From the NCBI GenBank assembly GCA_009760885.1, contig CM019718.1, forward strand, positions 26,095,133 to 26,159,132: a DNA stretch of 64,000 nucleotides, given 5' to 3'. This document shows, in pieces, positions 44,767-55,544 of the stretch (position 1 is its first letter; each line of letters begins with the position of its first letter). Made by a program: the position numbers and the translations under genes. Under the pieces are notes generated by a model, which was not told where the DNA came from, ran no database searches, and worked only from the letters and a program-made list of their open reading frames with translations. Origin of the DNA: Achatina immaculata. Lineage: Eukaryota; Mollusca; Gastropoda; Stylommatophora; Achatinidae.

Positions 44767-45639
44767 CATGATTTTTCAACCTTTTTTTTTTTTTGGGGGG
44801 GGGGGGGGTTTGGTTTAGATAGAAAATAATGTAGCATTTTGGGGGCGGGGACTTTTAGGTGCCTAACACGCTGTTTTGGCGAGCTTCTGTGTATTTATCG
44901 GTTTTGCATCCTTTTCAGTGAATCTCATTGTTTTAAATTATGCTTTGTGAAATAAGTCATACTGGGTACTGTTCCAAGTGATCCATGGCACTTTGTGAGT
45001 TATATGAAGATCTTCTTCGGGTTTACTTCAGATACCAGTAAAATCGTAAAAAGCACAGTCTTACAGGAAAAACGTAACAGTGATTTGCATTTACAGTTGT
45101 TGTCTTGGTCACTGCGAAGTAAGTAAAACACTAGACAAGTGAGATTTGGACCTTCGCAGCCATGGGCATTCTAAAAAAAAACCAAAAAACCTCACAATCC
45201 ATTGTTACATGAGCCTTGTTGCGGATGATACAGGATTCGCGTTGTTTGGGCTTTTGTCACGAGGATGCTGATGTAACTTTCTGTTGTTCTCAGGGAATAC
45301 TTAAGAATGTGTTGATGCTCATTATCATTAAAATCATCATCATCATGAGAGAAATGAAATTACTGACGAGTCTCGATGTTTTTAAACTTCCTCCGTTGAT
45401 GTAAAAAAAGTGAGAGAACTGCACGTTTTTGCCTAATCATTTTATGTGTTTGGCGAGAAGAGGAAAGAAAACAAATTGCTACAGCAAGGAGCTGAATCCG
45501 TTTTATAGCTGATAGATCTGGATAGATTTCAAACCATTTTGTCGACGGTCCATGTATTTGTCCACCTCCTGTGCGCATCCGTCTGCTCATCATTCTTCAT
45601 GCCTCATATTTCACTGTCTGTCTGCCGATGCCCCAGTCT
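44767..45639. other. Unique stretch with T/G homopolymers
   Basis: A T run followed by about 14 G occurs at 44782-44809. Short (CAT)n at about 45330-45346. No gene recognised. Confidence 0.4.
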
Positions 45640-46185
45640 GTCTTCCTAACTGTAACTGTAATCAGGGACTAGCATCCCCGCTCTCCGGGCATTCTCATAT
45701 TTGCTCCGCCTTCCGTACCAACGCCTACTGAAAAGTGCATCTGCTGATGGAGCCAGTCACACACTGGTTATGGGTAACGTGCTAAGCCACTTCTTTAGGA
45801 AAAACCTCTTCACCCCCTTCTCCTCTAATTCGATCATTCCCCCCTAATGTGATTGTCGTCATTTAACTCGATGTCGTCCTCCAGTACGCAGCCTATCCAT
45901 GGTGCCTCTTGCAATCTCCTCCTTGTTCATTCCTAGGATTGCCTGAATTGATCCTGTGCCTGTGATCTTGTCCGCTTTCTCACTGCCGTTGACTCCCGCA
46001 TGGCCTGGACAGCATTCCACAACAAACTGGATAGTCGAAAGCCCTCTAGAAGCTGGATACTCACTACAGAAATACTGTCTCTCGATTCTCTGTAACATAC
46101 TTTGGGAGTCTGTTACAGTGACCCCATGCAAATGGCCCTGCTTCACCAGCCAGGAAATTGCTATCTTCCTAACTACTGACAAACT
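45640..46185 (-). mobile_element. RNase H LINE fragment (family D, copy 2)
   Basis: On the minus strand it contains WLVKQGHLHGVTVTDSQSML, with the TDSQ Asp of RNase H, then QFVVECCPGHAGVNGSEKAD, with His and Asp, then the C-terminal tail ILGMNKEEIARGTMDRLRTG. The same tail is in 18130-18575, as is the final region up to aactgtaactgt-like sequence. The ORF of 107 codons is open, but upstream RT is missing. Confidence 0.85.
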
Positions 46186-46611
46186 AATCCATGACCTTCA
46201 CTACCGATTATGTAGATCACAATCTACCAGCTTATCTACCTGCCTAACTCTGATCTTCTTTCCAATCCAATCCTGTTCTTTTTTTTTAACATTGCATCTT
46301 TGACTGGTCGTGTGACAAACTATTACTATATGGCAGAGACATGCAAATCAGACACAGAAGGTTGGCTGTGATGATTATGTCAGAGACAGCAGTATCATCA
46401 TAATCTTCACCTTCAAGCATCTTGTAATAGACGGTTTTTGCGTTCAAGAACCAGATTAGCGGTGTGGAAGATTAGATTGTTCTCCCCTGGCGGTGTAGTT
46501 TACATACAAAGAAGTCTCCTATGGTTAATGAGCGACATCGCAGCACGCTCTCTATCCAGCACGATACTTTTCATTCAGTGAATCAGTGTAGGGACTGTCA
46601 AAACTTTATAT
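46186..46611. other. Unique non-coding stretch
   Basis: No gene or element recognised. Confidence 0.35.
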
Positions 46612-46895
46612 AAAAAAGGGTAAAATCCTGTTTCCACGCCAGTAAGGCATATTGGGGATATGGTGTTAGACCTGTATTGCCAGTACCATCGGCACGTGAA
46701 AGCCTATCACGCCTGGCCGCATTTACCTTCCCAGATTTCTCTGCTACCCATTTTTTTTTTGAGGATGGGTAGGCCCCACGTCCTTTTTTTGGTGTGGTGG
46801 TACTAGAAAAAAAAATATCCCCGCTGCTGGGACTTGAACCCGGTACCACCGGATTAGTAGCCCGAGCGCCTAACCACTCAGTTAAACAGGCCGCC
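46612..46895 (-). mobile_element. tRNA-derived SINE type 3
   Basis: The minus-strand head GGCGGCCTGTTTAACTGAGT has an A box with ACTGAGTGGTTAGG and a B box GGGTTCAAGTCCC. The body contains ATGGGTAGCAGAGAAATCTG and GGCCAGGCGTGATAGG, and the 3' end has CTAACACCATATCCCCAATA and GGAAACAGGATTTTACCC. The head differs from type 1 but body and tail are related. Confidence 0.88.
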
Positions 46896-47339
46896 GCCAA
46901 AACCTCATAGGCCCCGATAAGATTTTGGCCGTCTAGGTTCAGCTGTTTGTGCTTTGCGATTATATTGTGATGAAGAAGGAAATAACGGACAAAAACCATT
47001 TCTCACATACGTTGAATATGCTGGAAGTTTTTTTTTTCTAATTTCATGTAGGGTTTTCGTTTAGAAGAAGCTGTCTTCAAACTCGCGATAAAGCCACTTT
47101 TGGCTGTAGAATATGTTGATATATCCCTTGAACTGCGAGCCATGATGAAGATCTTGAAGTGTTGGCATGTAGTGAGATGGGGAATGGGCAGTGATAGTTT
47201 GCTTTTAACTCTGGCGTATTTAAGAACGGAACATTTCTAGGTTGTTCAGTCAGCATGGCGGATATGTGATATTCATGGCAGAATTGTGGTGAATGTTATT
47301 CGGCGAACCACATGGAGGTAGCTTAAGTCTTCCATGCAG
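46896..47339. other. Unique non-coding stretch
   Basis: No gene or element recognised. Confidence 0.3.
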
Positions 47340-47990
47340 AACTCTGAGATCAGTTTCATCTCTTAACTGCTGTGTCTTTTCTGACCCAGTCTTTTAGTTT
47401 CTGATTGCAGTGTCTTTTCTGACAGTTTTTTTTTAAATCTCTGAAAGCAGTGACTGACCTGACAGTCTTTTCATCTCTGACTGCAGTATCTTGTCTGACA
47501 GTCTTTCTGAATTCTGAATAGTCCTGAAATTTTTGTTTAATAGATAGTCATTTATATATGTATGTAATTACTTCTGTACTGAGTGAATAGATAAGAGCGA
47601 AACGTAAATGTTATATTTTATTGTATGTCTCTCAGCTTCAGTGTTATGTTTATTACATGAACAGCATAATTGTAGAATGTCTGGAACAGAGTGAAAGATG
47701 TATGATAAAGGGCAGAATGTCAGACGGACCTGCATGCCCAATTCTTAACCCTTTTGAAATAAAGATCAGTCAATCAGTCAGTCTTTTCTGACTGTACTGT
47801 CTTTTCTCACGGTCATTTCACCCATGACAGCAGTGTCGTCTCTGGTAGCGGTGTTGTCTCTGTTATAATCATTTAAACTTTGGTAGAAATATCATCACTG
47901 ACACAGTCTTATCATCTCCGACAGCAGTGTTGTCTCTGACATAATCATTTGAGCTCTGATAGCAGTGTCATCTCTGACAGCAGTATGGTC
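47340..47990. repeat. Degenerate ctgac(t/a)gcagtgtc repeats
   Basis: Diverged units with tctgac(t/a)gcagt(a/g)tc(t/g)tctctgac recur at 47350-47520 and 47790-47990, interrupted by family C copy 2. The array ends about 270 bp before PRKD exon 2. Confidence 0.65.
47662..47783 (+). mobile_element. Family C retroelement 3' end (copy 2)
   Basis: Contains gtgaaagatgtatgataaag, ggcagaatgtcagacggacc, ttaacccttttgaaataaag and a (CAGT)n-type tail. Homologous to 11691-11796 and 54411-54493. Confidence 0.75.
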
Positions 47991-48259
47991 TCTGATATAT
48001 TTACTTCAGCTACCGCAGATCCGTTTCTACTGTACCTCACTCTGGACACGCCACAGGATGGTGGTGATGTTGTGCTAGCTATATAATACATTATGTTCTT
48101 AACCCACGTCCGCCGCCCACATATCGGCGCTGTGAACTCATTCAGTTTTGTGTGTATAATGTTAGGTATTTTCTCTGTTACTGGGTCAAAAGCTTGACAC
48201 GCCAAAGTATACCCCATAGCCCTGACATTAATATTTCGTGATCTTTTTGTTCATTTCAG

Positions 48260-48398
48260 TTCCCTGAGCATGGATTCTACAACACGATGGATAAAATCTT
48301 GTTGTTCCGTCATGATGCCAGCGACCCCAACATTCTCAAGAAGATCAACACCGTGGCTGACTTCAAGGAAGGATGCTTGGTCGAAATTGTTCTTTCGG
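48260..48398 (+). CDS. PRKD: Protein kinase D, exon 2
   Basis: A 139-nt exon encoding FPEHGFYNTMDKILLFRHDA and then DPNILKKINTVADFKEGCLVEIVLS plus one base of the next codon. This matches the PRKD-specific block FPE(C)GFYGxYDKILLFxHD...EGDLVEVVLS that follows directly on ...VDxK. The acceptor is tttttgttcatttcag (48244-48259) and the donor GTAAGG starts at 48399 (phase 1). The next exon should carry the first C1 (diacylglycerol-binding) domain; it was not found before 64000. This exon confirms the identity of the exon at 9316-9459 and the size of intron 1. Confidence 0.93.
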
Positions 48399-48540
48399 GT
48401 AAGGGCTTGTTTCTTTGTGTGTGTGTGGAGGGGTGGTGGGTGCAACCAAGTTATTAAAATTGTGCAGTTCAGTAAAGGTTGTGTTTGTATGTGAGCGATA
48501 ACACTGCTGAAGATTGTGCATTCCCTGTGAGAGCTTATTT

Positions 48541-49618
48541 GTTTATCTTAGATAGACATGAAGCAGTCGTGGTTTCCACTGTTTATCCTGGATATACATG
48601 AAACAGTCGTGGTTTCCACTGTTTATCCTGGATATACATGAAACAGTCGTGGTTTCCACTGTTTATCCTGGATATACATGAAACGGTCGTGGTTTCCACT
48701 GTTTATCCTGGATATACATGAAACAGTCGTGATTTTCACTGTTTATCCTGGATATACATGAAACGGTCGTGGTTTCCGCTGTTTGTCCTGGATATACATG
48801 AAACAGTCGTGGTTTCCACTGTTTATCCTGGGTATACATGAAACAGTCGTGATTTTCACTGTTTATCCTGGATATACATGAAACAGTCGTGGTTTCCACT
48901 GTTTAACCTGGATATACATGAAACAGTCGTGATTTTCACTGTTTATCCTGGATATACATGAAAAGGTCGTGGTTTCCACTGTTTAACCTGGATATACATG
49001 AAACAGTCGTGAATTTCACTGTTTGTCCTGGATAGACATGAAAAGGTCGTGATTTTCACTGTTTGTCCTGGATAGACATGAAACGGTCGTGATTTTCACT
49101 GTTTGTCCTGGATAGACATGAAACGGTCGTGATTTTCACTGTTTGTCCTGGATAGACATGAAACGGTCGTGATTTTCACTGTTTGTCCTGGATAGACATG
49201 AAACGGTCGTGATTTTCACTGTTTGTCCTGGATAGACATGAAACGGTCGTGATTTTCACTGTTTGTCCTGGATAGACATGAAACGGTCGTGATTTTCACT
49301 GTTTGTCCTGGATAGACATGAAACGGTCGTGATTTTCACTGTTTGTCCTGGATATACATGAAACAGTCGTGGTTTTCACTGTTTGTCCTGGATAGACATG
49401 AAACGGTCGTGGTTTCCACTGTTTGTCCTGGATAGACATGAAACGGTCGTGATTTTCACTGTTTGTCCTGGATAGACATGAAACGGTCGTGATTTTCACT
49501 GTTTGTCCTGGATAGACATGAAACGGTCGTGATTTTCACTGTTTGTCCTGGATATACATGAAACAGTCGTGGTTTTCACTGTTTGTCCTGGATAGACATG
49601 AAACGGTCGTGGTTTCCA
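48541..49618. repeat. Minisatellite, 40-bp unit, ~27 copies
   Basis: The unit is gtttgtcctggatagacatg plus aaacggtcgtgattttcact. There are two blocks: 48541-49020 (gtttatcctggatatacatg variants) and 49021-49618 (near-identical gtttgtcctggatagacatg units). It begins 142 bp after PRKD exon 2. Minus-strand ORFs of repeated HDRFMSIQDKQWKP-like residues are artefacts. Confidence 0.97.
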
Positions 49619-51328
49619 CCAAGTGCTTGGCTGTTTGAGGGGGGAGTGACCTTTGGCTAATTCGCTTTCCTCAGGCAGTTTACAAGCTTATTAACCACGG
49701 TAAATTCCATTGTAGTAACCCCATTACTCCTATTGTTCCCTTCCCCACTCTCACAATTGGAAATAATAAAAATATATATGTATATGAAACATTTTCTCGT
49801 TATTTCATAATATAGTAGTTATGGGGTTACTAGGTGTATTTGTGTCTGCAACGTACGTGTAAGTAACGATGTGAACGTTTGTCATTTGGTCATGTGACCG
49901 AGTTGTTAACTTGGCCGCGTGAGGGGTTTTTGTGGGACTTTTGGAGAGAACAGCTAGAGGATGACGTATAGAAGTATGCAAGGTCTTTATCTTTCTGCAT
50001 GAGTGAAGTGATTAAACATGGAATGTATGTATGTATGTATGTATGTTCCTTTGTTTGGATGTTGTTGTATGTTGAGCTGTCACTATTTACACCATGATTC
50101 ATCACACATAAACTCATCCACCACCAGATCACGCCGCACACGCGTGAGGGACAAACGTGAACAGTAGACGGCACAGTGCTCTTCGCTTTGGGCCTGCCTT
50201 GTTTGTCAAGTTGTTCGAAAGAAGTACTGTACTTCGTGAAAATGTGGTAGATCCGTGACCATCTGTTGTTCGTCAGGCTTAATGTTGGAATGGTCGCCCC
50301 CGCTAGCAGATGGATATCACAAGGGAGCTTACTTTACTTTTGTCCTTCCTCTTGTACCGGAAGTGTTGAGGGGAGATGCAACTGGCGTTTCTCGGTCAGC
50401 TTCACAAGGGAACAGGCAGGTATAAAATGCCCAGCTTTTCACACCTGTTTCCTGTCCGTGACAAACTGGAAGGTTCTGAAATATGTTACCACCTGACTGC
50501 ACTTCAGAACAAGTGGTATATGGCCACGTTCGGCAGGAAAACTTATCGACTTTTGTGAAAGTAATCAATTGCTGAGTTCTGTCGGTGGTAGCTTGAAGAA
50601 TTTCCCCATGTAGCCTCTCTTGGTACTGAAAAATTAATACTTTGTACGTCAGATCTCCAATGGTTGTACGGAATGGCTTTCAGAGAATTACACACATTAA
50701 CAGCGTATAGGGTCAAAGATTCTATATCATTCTTGCTATCTTAGAGTCAGGATGCGACTGAAAGAACTTGAGAAATAATATATGAAGCTATCACGTATGA
50801 ATGGAGCGTAGCAGGGAAGTCATTTCGTTAACCTGTTTTTTTTTCTCATCACTTTTTTAATGTAAAAATGAAGGATACAAGTTTACTGCAGGTCTGCTTG
50901 ATTGTTTATATTTATTTTTGTATGTTTGTTTGTTTGTTGTTATACTTCATTGGAGCTGCAAGCAGAACGTTCTTAGAAGCCGACGTCGTGAAGGCGTTGA
51001 ATTTTTAGTGAGTTACGATGGCCGGCTTGAAGACCCTACGTAGATTTTAATATTTTTTTTGTAAGCGAAGCTTCTTGATAGACTGCAGCACCTTGGAGAT
51101 GGTGGTGAACCGTTCTCATTTACTCATACCAACCCTGTTACGAGGAGCAGCAGAAGAGAGGTGGAGTGTAGCTTTTGCCCATTGGACGTAAGCGGCAGAG
51201 AGGAAGTGTCTGTTTCTCTGACTAACACATGTCGATGACCAGTCTTGCCTTGTCCCCTTCCTCGTACACCTTTCCTTGTTGAGGGAACAAGGAGGTGAAG
51301 ACGCTGTCCAATTAGGCAGTCAGCGACC
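49619..51328. other. Unique non-coding stretch of intron 2
   Basis: No gene or TE recognised. A (GTAT)n run lies at about 50024-50046. Confidence 0.4.
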
Positions 51329-51648
51329 CATAGCTGATATGCTAGCGTCAGGGTTATCGAACCATAGCTGATATGTTAGCGTCAGGGTTAACGAACCATA
51401 GCTGATATGTTAGCGTTAGGGTTATCGAACCATAGCTGATATGCTAGCGTCAGGGTTATCGAACCATAGCTGATATGTTAGCGTCAGGGTTAACGAACCA
51501 TAACTGATATGTTAGCGTCAGGGTTAACGAACCATAGCTGATATGCTAGCGTCAGGGTTAACGAACCATAGCTGATATGCTAGCGTCAGGGTTAACGAAC
51601 CATAGCTGATATGTTAGCGTCAGGGTTAGCGAACCATATCTGACCCCT
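51329..51648. repeat. Minisatellite, 34-bp unit, 9-10 copies
   Basis: The unit is accatagctgatatg(c/t)tagc plus gtcagggtta(a/t)cga. The last partial unit merges into the dispersed repeat K copy at 51600-51865. The unit resembles ctcccatgctggcgtcagga of repeat K copy 1, suggesting the array arose by expansion inside a K copy. Confidence 0.92.
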
Positions 51649-51865
51649 GTGCCACCTGTCCGTTGGTATCCCCAGTAACAGGCATAGCCTGGCTAATGGG
51701 ACAGGAATCGCTATAGTCCCTATGGTGGCGGAGTCTGCTAAAGAAGCATTGCACACCCCCTGCTTTTTAGCTGCACCGGGACTGAAAAAGTAGCTGTCAT
51801 AACCGCTCAAACGCCGCTGCGAAGAACACCGACTCGCAGTTATAGGGAGATAAGACAAGACAAGT
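51600..51865 (+). mobile_element. Dispersed repeat K, copy 2
   Basis: Shares with 37205-37396 the blocks aacaggcatagcctggctaatg-like, ggacaggaatcgctatagtc, gagtctgctaaagaagcatt and caccccctgctttttagct. No coding capacity recognised. Confidence 0.7.
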
Positions 51866-51884
51866 TGAGGGAACAAACAGACGT

Positions 51885-52335
51885 CTTGATAGGTCTCGAC
51901 GATTTGCTTCATATAATGGGATATTTAATGCTGCTGCAATTTCCTCTCTCCATCTCCTGCTTGGGCGGCCACTTCCTCTGTTACCTACAAATCTTTGTGT
52001 GAATGTTTTCTGTGATACACTGTCTGGTGGTAACCGTGTAACAAACCATTTGACTTACTGTTTCTAGATATAGTGTAATACTGGTGTTACTCCAGCCTTT
52101 GCCTTGATGGTGTCATTTCTTATTTGCTCCCGTCTTGTTACATTTAGTATTCTCCTTAAACATCTCATTTCTTTTGTGATGATTTTCCTTTTGTTTTTAG
52201 CTGTTAGTGTCCATGTTTGACTTTGAAAGCATAAGGTTGGGAGGAAAATTGTTCAATTGTGATGCATTTGTCTTTATACTCGATGTTTTGAACAAAAGCT
52301 TTCTAATGTCTTTGATTGTGAGACCAAGCTTTCGC
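51885..52335 (-). mobile_element. LINE C-terminal fragment (family H)
   Basis: On the minus strand it contains RFVGNRGSGRPSRRWREEIA and then LNIPLYEANR, preceded by a diverged region with MRCLRRILNVTRREQIRND. The order matches the LINE C-terminal EMRCLRRILN...GRPxRRWxxxI pattern. Frameshifted. Confidence 0.75.
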
Positions 52336-52446
52336 GTGTATGGCTTTGATATGAGTACGCTGTCCGACTATCTCGGGATAGGGGACTTAGGCAGTAGCGG
52401 GTCAAGGCGTTTACATCTGGTCAGCCAGCCATTGATCATAAACTAA

Positions 52447-52828
52447 ACCAGGTGATTTTTTTTAAAAACAATAATGCTAAGAAGAGTTCTTCAAATATCA
52501 TGGACACACAAAAAAAAGAACAAATATATTTATACTACAACAACTTAATATTGAAGAAGGCTGGCTAGTAAAGAAAATTAAAAAGAGAAAACTTAAATAT
52601 TTTGGACACATTAAATGTCATGATAATCTAGAGAAGACCGTCTTGGTAGGGTACATAATGGGGAAAAGAAAGAGAGGAAGACCAAGGCGAAGATGGCTGC
52701 AAGACATCTTTGATGATCTGCAAATGGATGCAGCTGCAGCAGGCCATCTTGCTCACAACCGAGAGGCCTACAGGAGTGCTGTTTGGGAGGCAAAGTTCCG
52801 CAAGGGACATGCAAATGAATGAATGAAT
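52447..52828 (+). mobile_element. LINE 3' end with (GAAT)n tail (family G, copy 1)
   Basis: Frame with KRKLKYFGHIKCHDNLEKTV, GKRKRGRPRRRWLQDIFDDL and AVWEAKFRKGHANE, stop, then an (ATGA)n tail at about 52812-52828. The GH...GRxRGRPRRRW signature is typical of LINE C-termini. 5'-truncated. Confidence 0.85.
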
Positions 52829-53347
52829 GCTAAGAGGAACCACTCAGCCATATCGTCATCATAATATTGACTCTCGGAATGCCGTGTCTGGATTTCGTGT
52901 AACTATACTGGATGTAACGGATCTACTACCTACTTGTTGTGATGAAATAAATCCTTCGGAAGCCAGTTTTGGGCGAGGAAATAATAAACATGATTGTCAA
53001 GTTATCATCAAAGTCGTACTACTTGTTACTTGGTGTCGACTAAACACTGAACAGAGGTCTTGTGGATATATACTGAAGTATGTGTTACATCAAGCAAATA
53101 TCAGCAGTAAATTTAATTACATGAATGGACGGACGGATATTTTTCCGAAATTAATTTTTTTTTATAATTCCGTAAAGGATATTTTATAAATTCCGCCATC
53201 TTTGACGTTTATAACAGGGCGGGGTCTTGGCTGGCTCTGTTTCGCCGGTTCTTATAACCGTGCCGGCTCTCTATCATTGCCGTCTTTATTTCCTTATCTT
53301 TTTATTTCGTCTTTGTTTCTCCTTCCTGTTGTTGTTGTTGTTGTTGT

Positions 53348-53378
<31 letters not shown>

Positions 53379-53417
53379 TAAACTGATGACTTATATAATT
53401 CATAGGATCTAGGATAT
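52829..53417. other. Unique stretch with (TTG)n/(TG)n microsatellite
   Basis: A (TTG)n run followed by (TG)n and (GA)n lies at about 53328-53378. No gene recognised. Confidence 0.4.
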
Positions 53418-53550
53418 TCGGCCGCGTTGTAAATGAGGCCGCGTTGTAAATGAGGTCGCGTTGTAAATGAGGCTGCGTTGTAAATGAGGCCGCGTTGTAA
53501 ATGAGGCCGCGTTGTAAATGAGGCCGCGTTGTAAATGAGGCTGCTTTGTG
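53418..53550. repeat. Minisatellite, 17-bp unit, ~8 copies
   Basis: The unit is ggccgcgttgtaaatga with minor variants. Confidence 0.92.
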
Positions 53551-54378
53551 TATAAGGCTCCACTGTAAGACAGAATACTAATGGGACGACAAAATGAAGT
53601 TCACATGGTCTTCACGCTCAATCAGACCAGCTTTGTATGTAAATGAAATATGTACATGCAAGCAGATAATTAGCCCCAAGGAATTATTGTTTTCTAACAA
53701 GTGTAGCCTTTTTTCCAGATTAAAAAAATAACTCTAGGCTAACCGATGAAACATTATCTCAGCATGCTCAGCTACCCCGGTGAACGCAGTCACGTTTCCC
53801 TATTAGCGTATCTTTCCGAACATGACAGTTTCGTGTAGTCATGATCAGCTCTGATGTAGTAGTAGTCTTGATAACATCGCCCGCATGTGCCATACACATC
53901 TTTACACCCTCAGTTTATATGATAAAACTTAACAGTTTTAATGATAAACATTTCTTATATTGTTTTTGTTAAAGGAATATTTTGCAAGTTATAAAGAAAC
54001 CATGTATCAGCGTGTAGTCTTTTCTTTCTTGTCCCATTTAGCTCAACAGCTCCATTACTTCGTTTATATCAGCACTTTGTACCACCATTACTTTTACACG
54101 GCGAGTAACTGCACTAGTATTTTGTTAACGACCTGATCACAGGTATTCGTAGGTGTGTTTAAGTGAGTGGGCTAGTGTATCTGAATGTAATTACCCCTCA
54201 CTTGTTTGTCTGCAATAGTAATTTGTGGCCAGAGCTGTAGAAATTCCTGTTCTTCGTTGCTTTTATCTAGCGCCTTCTTCAAGCCGGAAGAATGTTGTGG
54301 ATGACACCATCAAGAAAAAAAGTGGCGTTTGCACAAACTCTTAGTGCTAATACTGTTCTCGTTTACAGAACCGGTCGA
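53551..54378. other. Unique non-coding stretch
   Basis: No gene or element recognised. Confidence 0.35.
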
Positions 54379-54379
54379 A

Positions 54380-54492
54380 TACCTCTCTCTCTCTCTCTCT
54401 CTCTGGTTTGTAATCAGGCAGAATGTAAGACGGGCCTGCGTGCCCAATTCTTTACCCTTTAAAAATAAAGATTATTCAGGATTATTCAAGAT

Positions 54493-54541
<49 letters not shown>
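54380..54541. repeat. (CT)n microsatellite split by family C
   Basis: (CT)n at about 54380-54405 and (CT)n at about 54496-54541 flank a family C end. The simplest reading is an insertion into a pre-existing (CT)n tract, whose repeat serves as the target duplication. Confidence 0.8.
54411..54493 (+). mobile_element. Family C retroelement 3' end (copy 3)
   Basis: Contains ggcagaatgtaagacgggcc, cgtgcccaattctttaccct, aaaaataaag and a tail of three gattattca(a/g) units. 5'-truncated, about 80 bp. Confidence 0.78.
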
Positions 54542-54544
<3 letters not shown>

Positions 54545-55544
54545 GCATCCCTGCATCTATTTACTGAATTTCTCTCTAGACGTCCTTGATTTTTTTTATT
54601 TTTCCTGCTTCCACCATCGACTGGAGATGAAGATCAATATTAGAATCTGTCCTCACTCATGGTTCGCGGGCGCTTTTAGAAGAAAACAGCATTAGTCTTA
54701 GGGTTGACAGACTCTCGCAGCCCAGACTCCTGTCGCACTCGACCCACAGTATCGACGCTCAGCGGGCTTGGTTTTCCATATCACAGATTACCGGGAGAGT
54801 TCCTGTAATAGGATCGTCGCTTGCGTTAATCTTGAGCATCTCTTGACTTGGCCGAGAAACTGTCGAACGATATAATCGCCAGATACATCCGGGCGTTGCA
54901 GGAAACTGATGACTGCATACAACGCTGGATAATAGTGTTATTCCGGCTCTTTTGAATAAATGATAGAACACATTTAACAAGAATAAATGATGGATTACGT
55001 ATAACAGTTTCTGCGCAACAGTCAACAGGGTCAGAACAGGCTTGAAGTTTCCGAATTTCTTTGATTCGCAGTTGTGTTGTAATCGATATTTTGGAAGGAG
55101 AAAGGAAGAAAACGGTTAAATTTGCCGTAGAATGTTAACGACTGAAGTCTTCATATAAATGTTAATGGAGGACTTATCCGAGAATATTAACGGCTAAACT
55201 GTGTCATTGAATGTTAACGGCTAAATTTGTCATAGAATGTTTGCATTGATTTAATCTTTTAACAGAGTAACATTTATGGTTGAAAAAAAATCGTGAGTTG
55301 TTCATTTATTGCATGTATTGCTTTGCCTGAACTGAATAGTTAGTGATTAAAAGTTTTTTTATGTAATTACGTCCCTTATGGAAGAGATAACCAGTGTTGA
55401 CTTTCGGTAGTTCTAAAATCATTTGAAGTAAATGTACGTGCAGCTTCTGCGGTCTAGCCGTGGCTTTATATATCACGCTTTCTGTTGCAACAGGCAAAGA
55501 TTCTCACCGTTTTTACTTGTTGAACTTTCCCAGATCATTTGGTT
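54542..55544. other. Unique non-coding stretch
   Basis: No gene. Short gaatgttaacggctaa repeats occur at about 55130-55220. Confidence 0.35.

Larger units (their letters stand above)
9460..48259 (+). other. PRKD: PRKD intron 1, about 38.8 kb
   Basis: The intron runs from the GTAAGT donor at 9460 to the pyrimidine-rich acceptor tttttgttcatttcag ending at 48259. Both flanking exons are in phase 0. Nearly all the mobile elements in the window lie inside it, in both orientations. No convincing internal PRKD exon was recognised. Confidence 0.82.

Noticed and set aside
48541..49618. Regular 40-bp repeats that could be taken for a CRISPR array
   Set aside because: Units are head-to-tail with no unique spacers, and the context is a eukaryotic intron.
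51413..51423. TTAGGGTTA word, telomere-like
   Set aside because: It occurs once as a variant of the 34-bp unit; there is no (TTAGGG)n run.
54496..54541. Possible fifth family A LINE tail
   Set aside because: The CT run is not followed by the gaaccttaagtgcc terminus.
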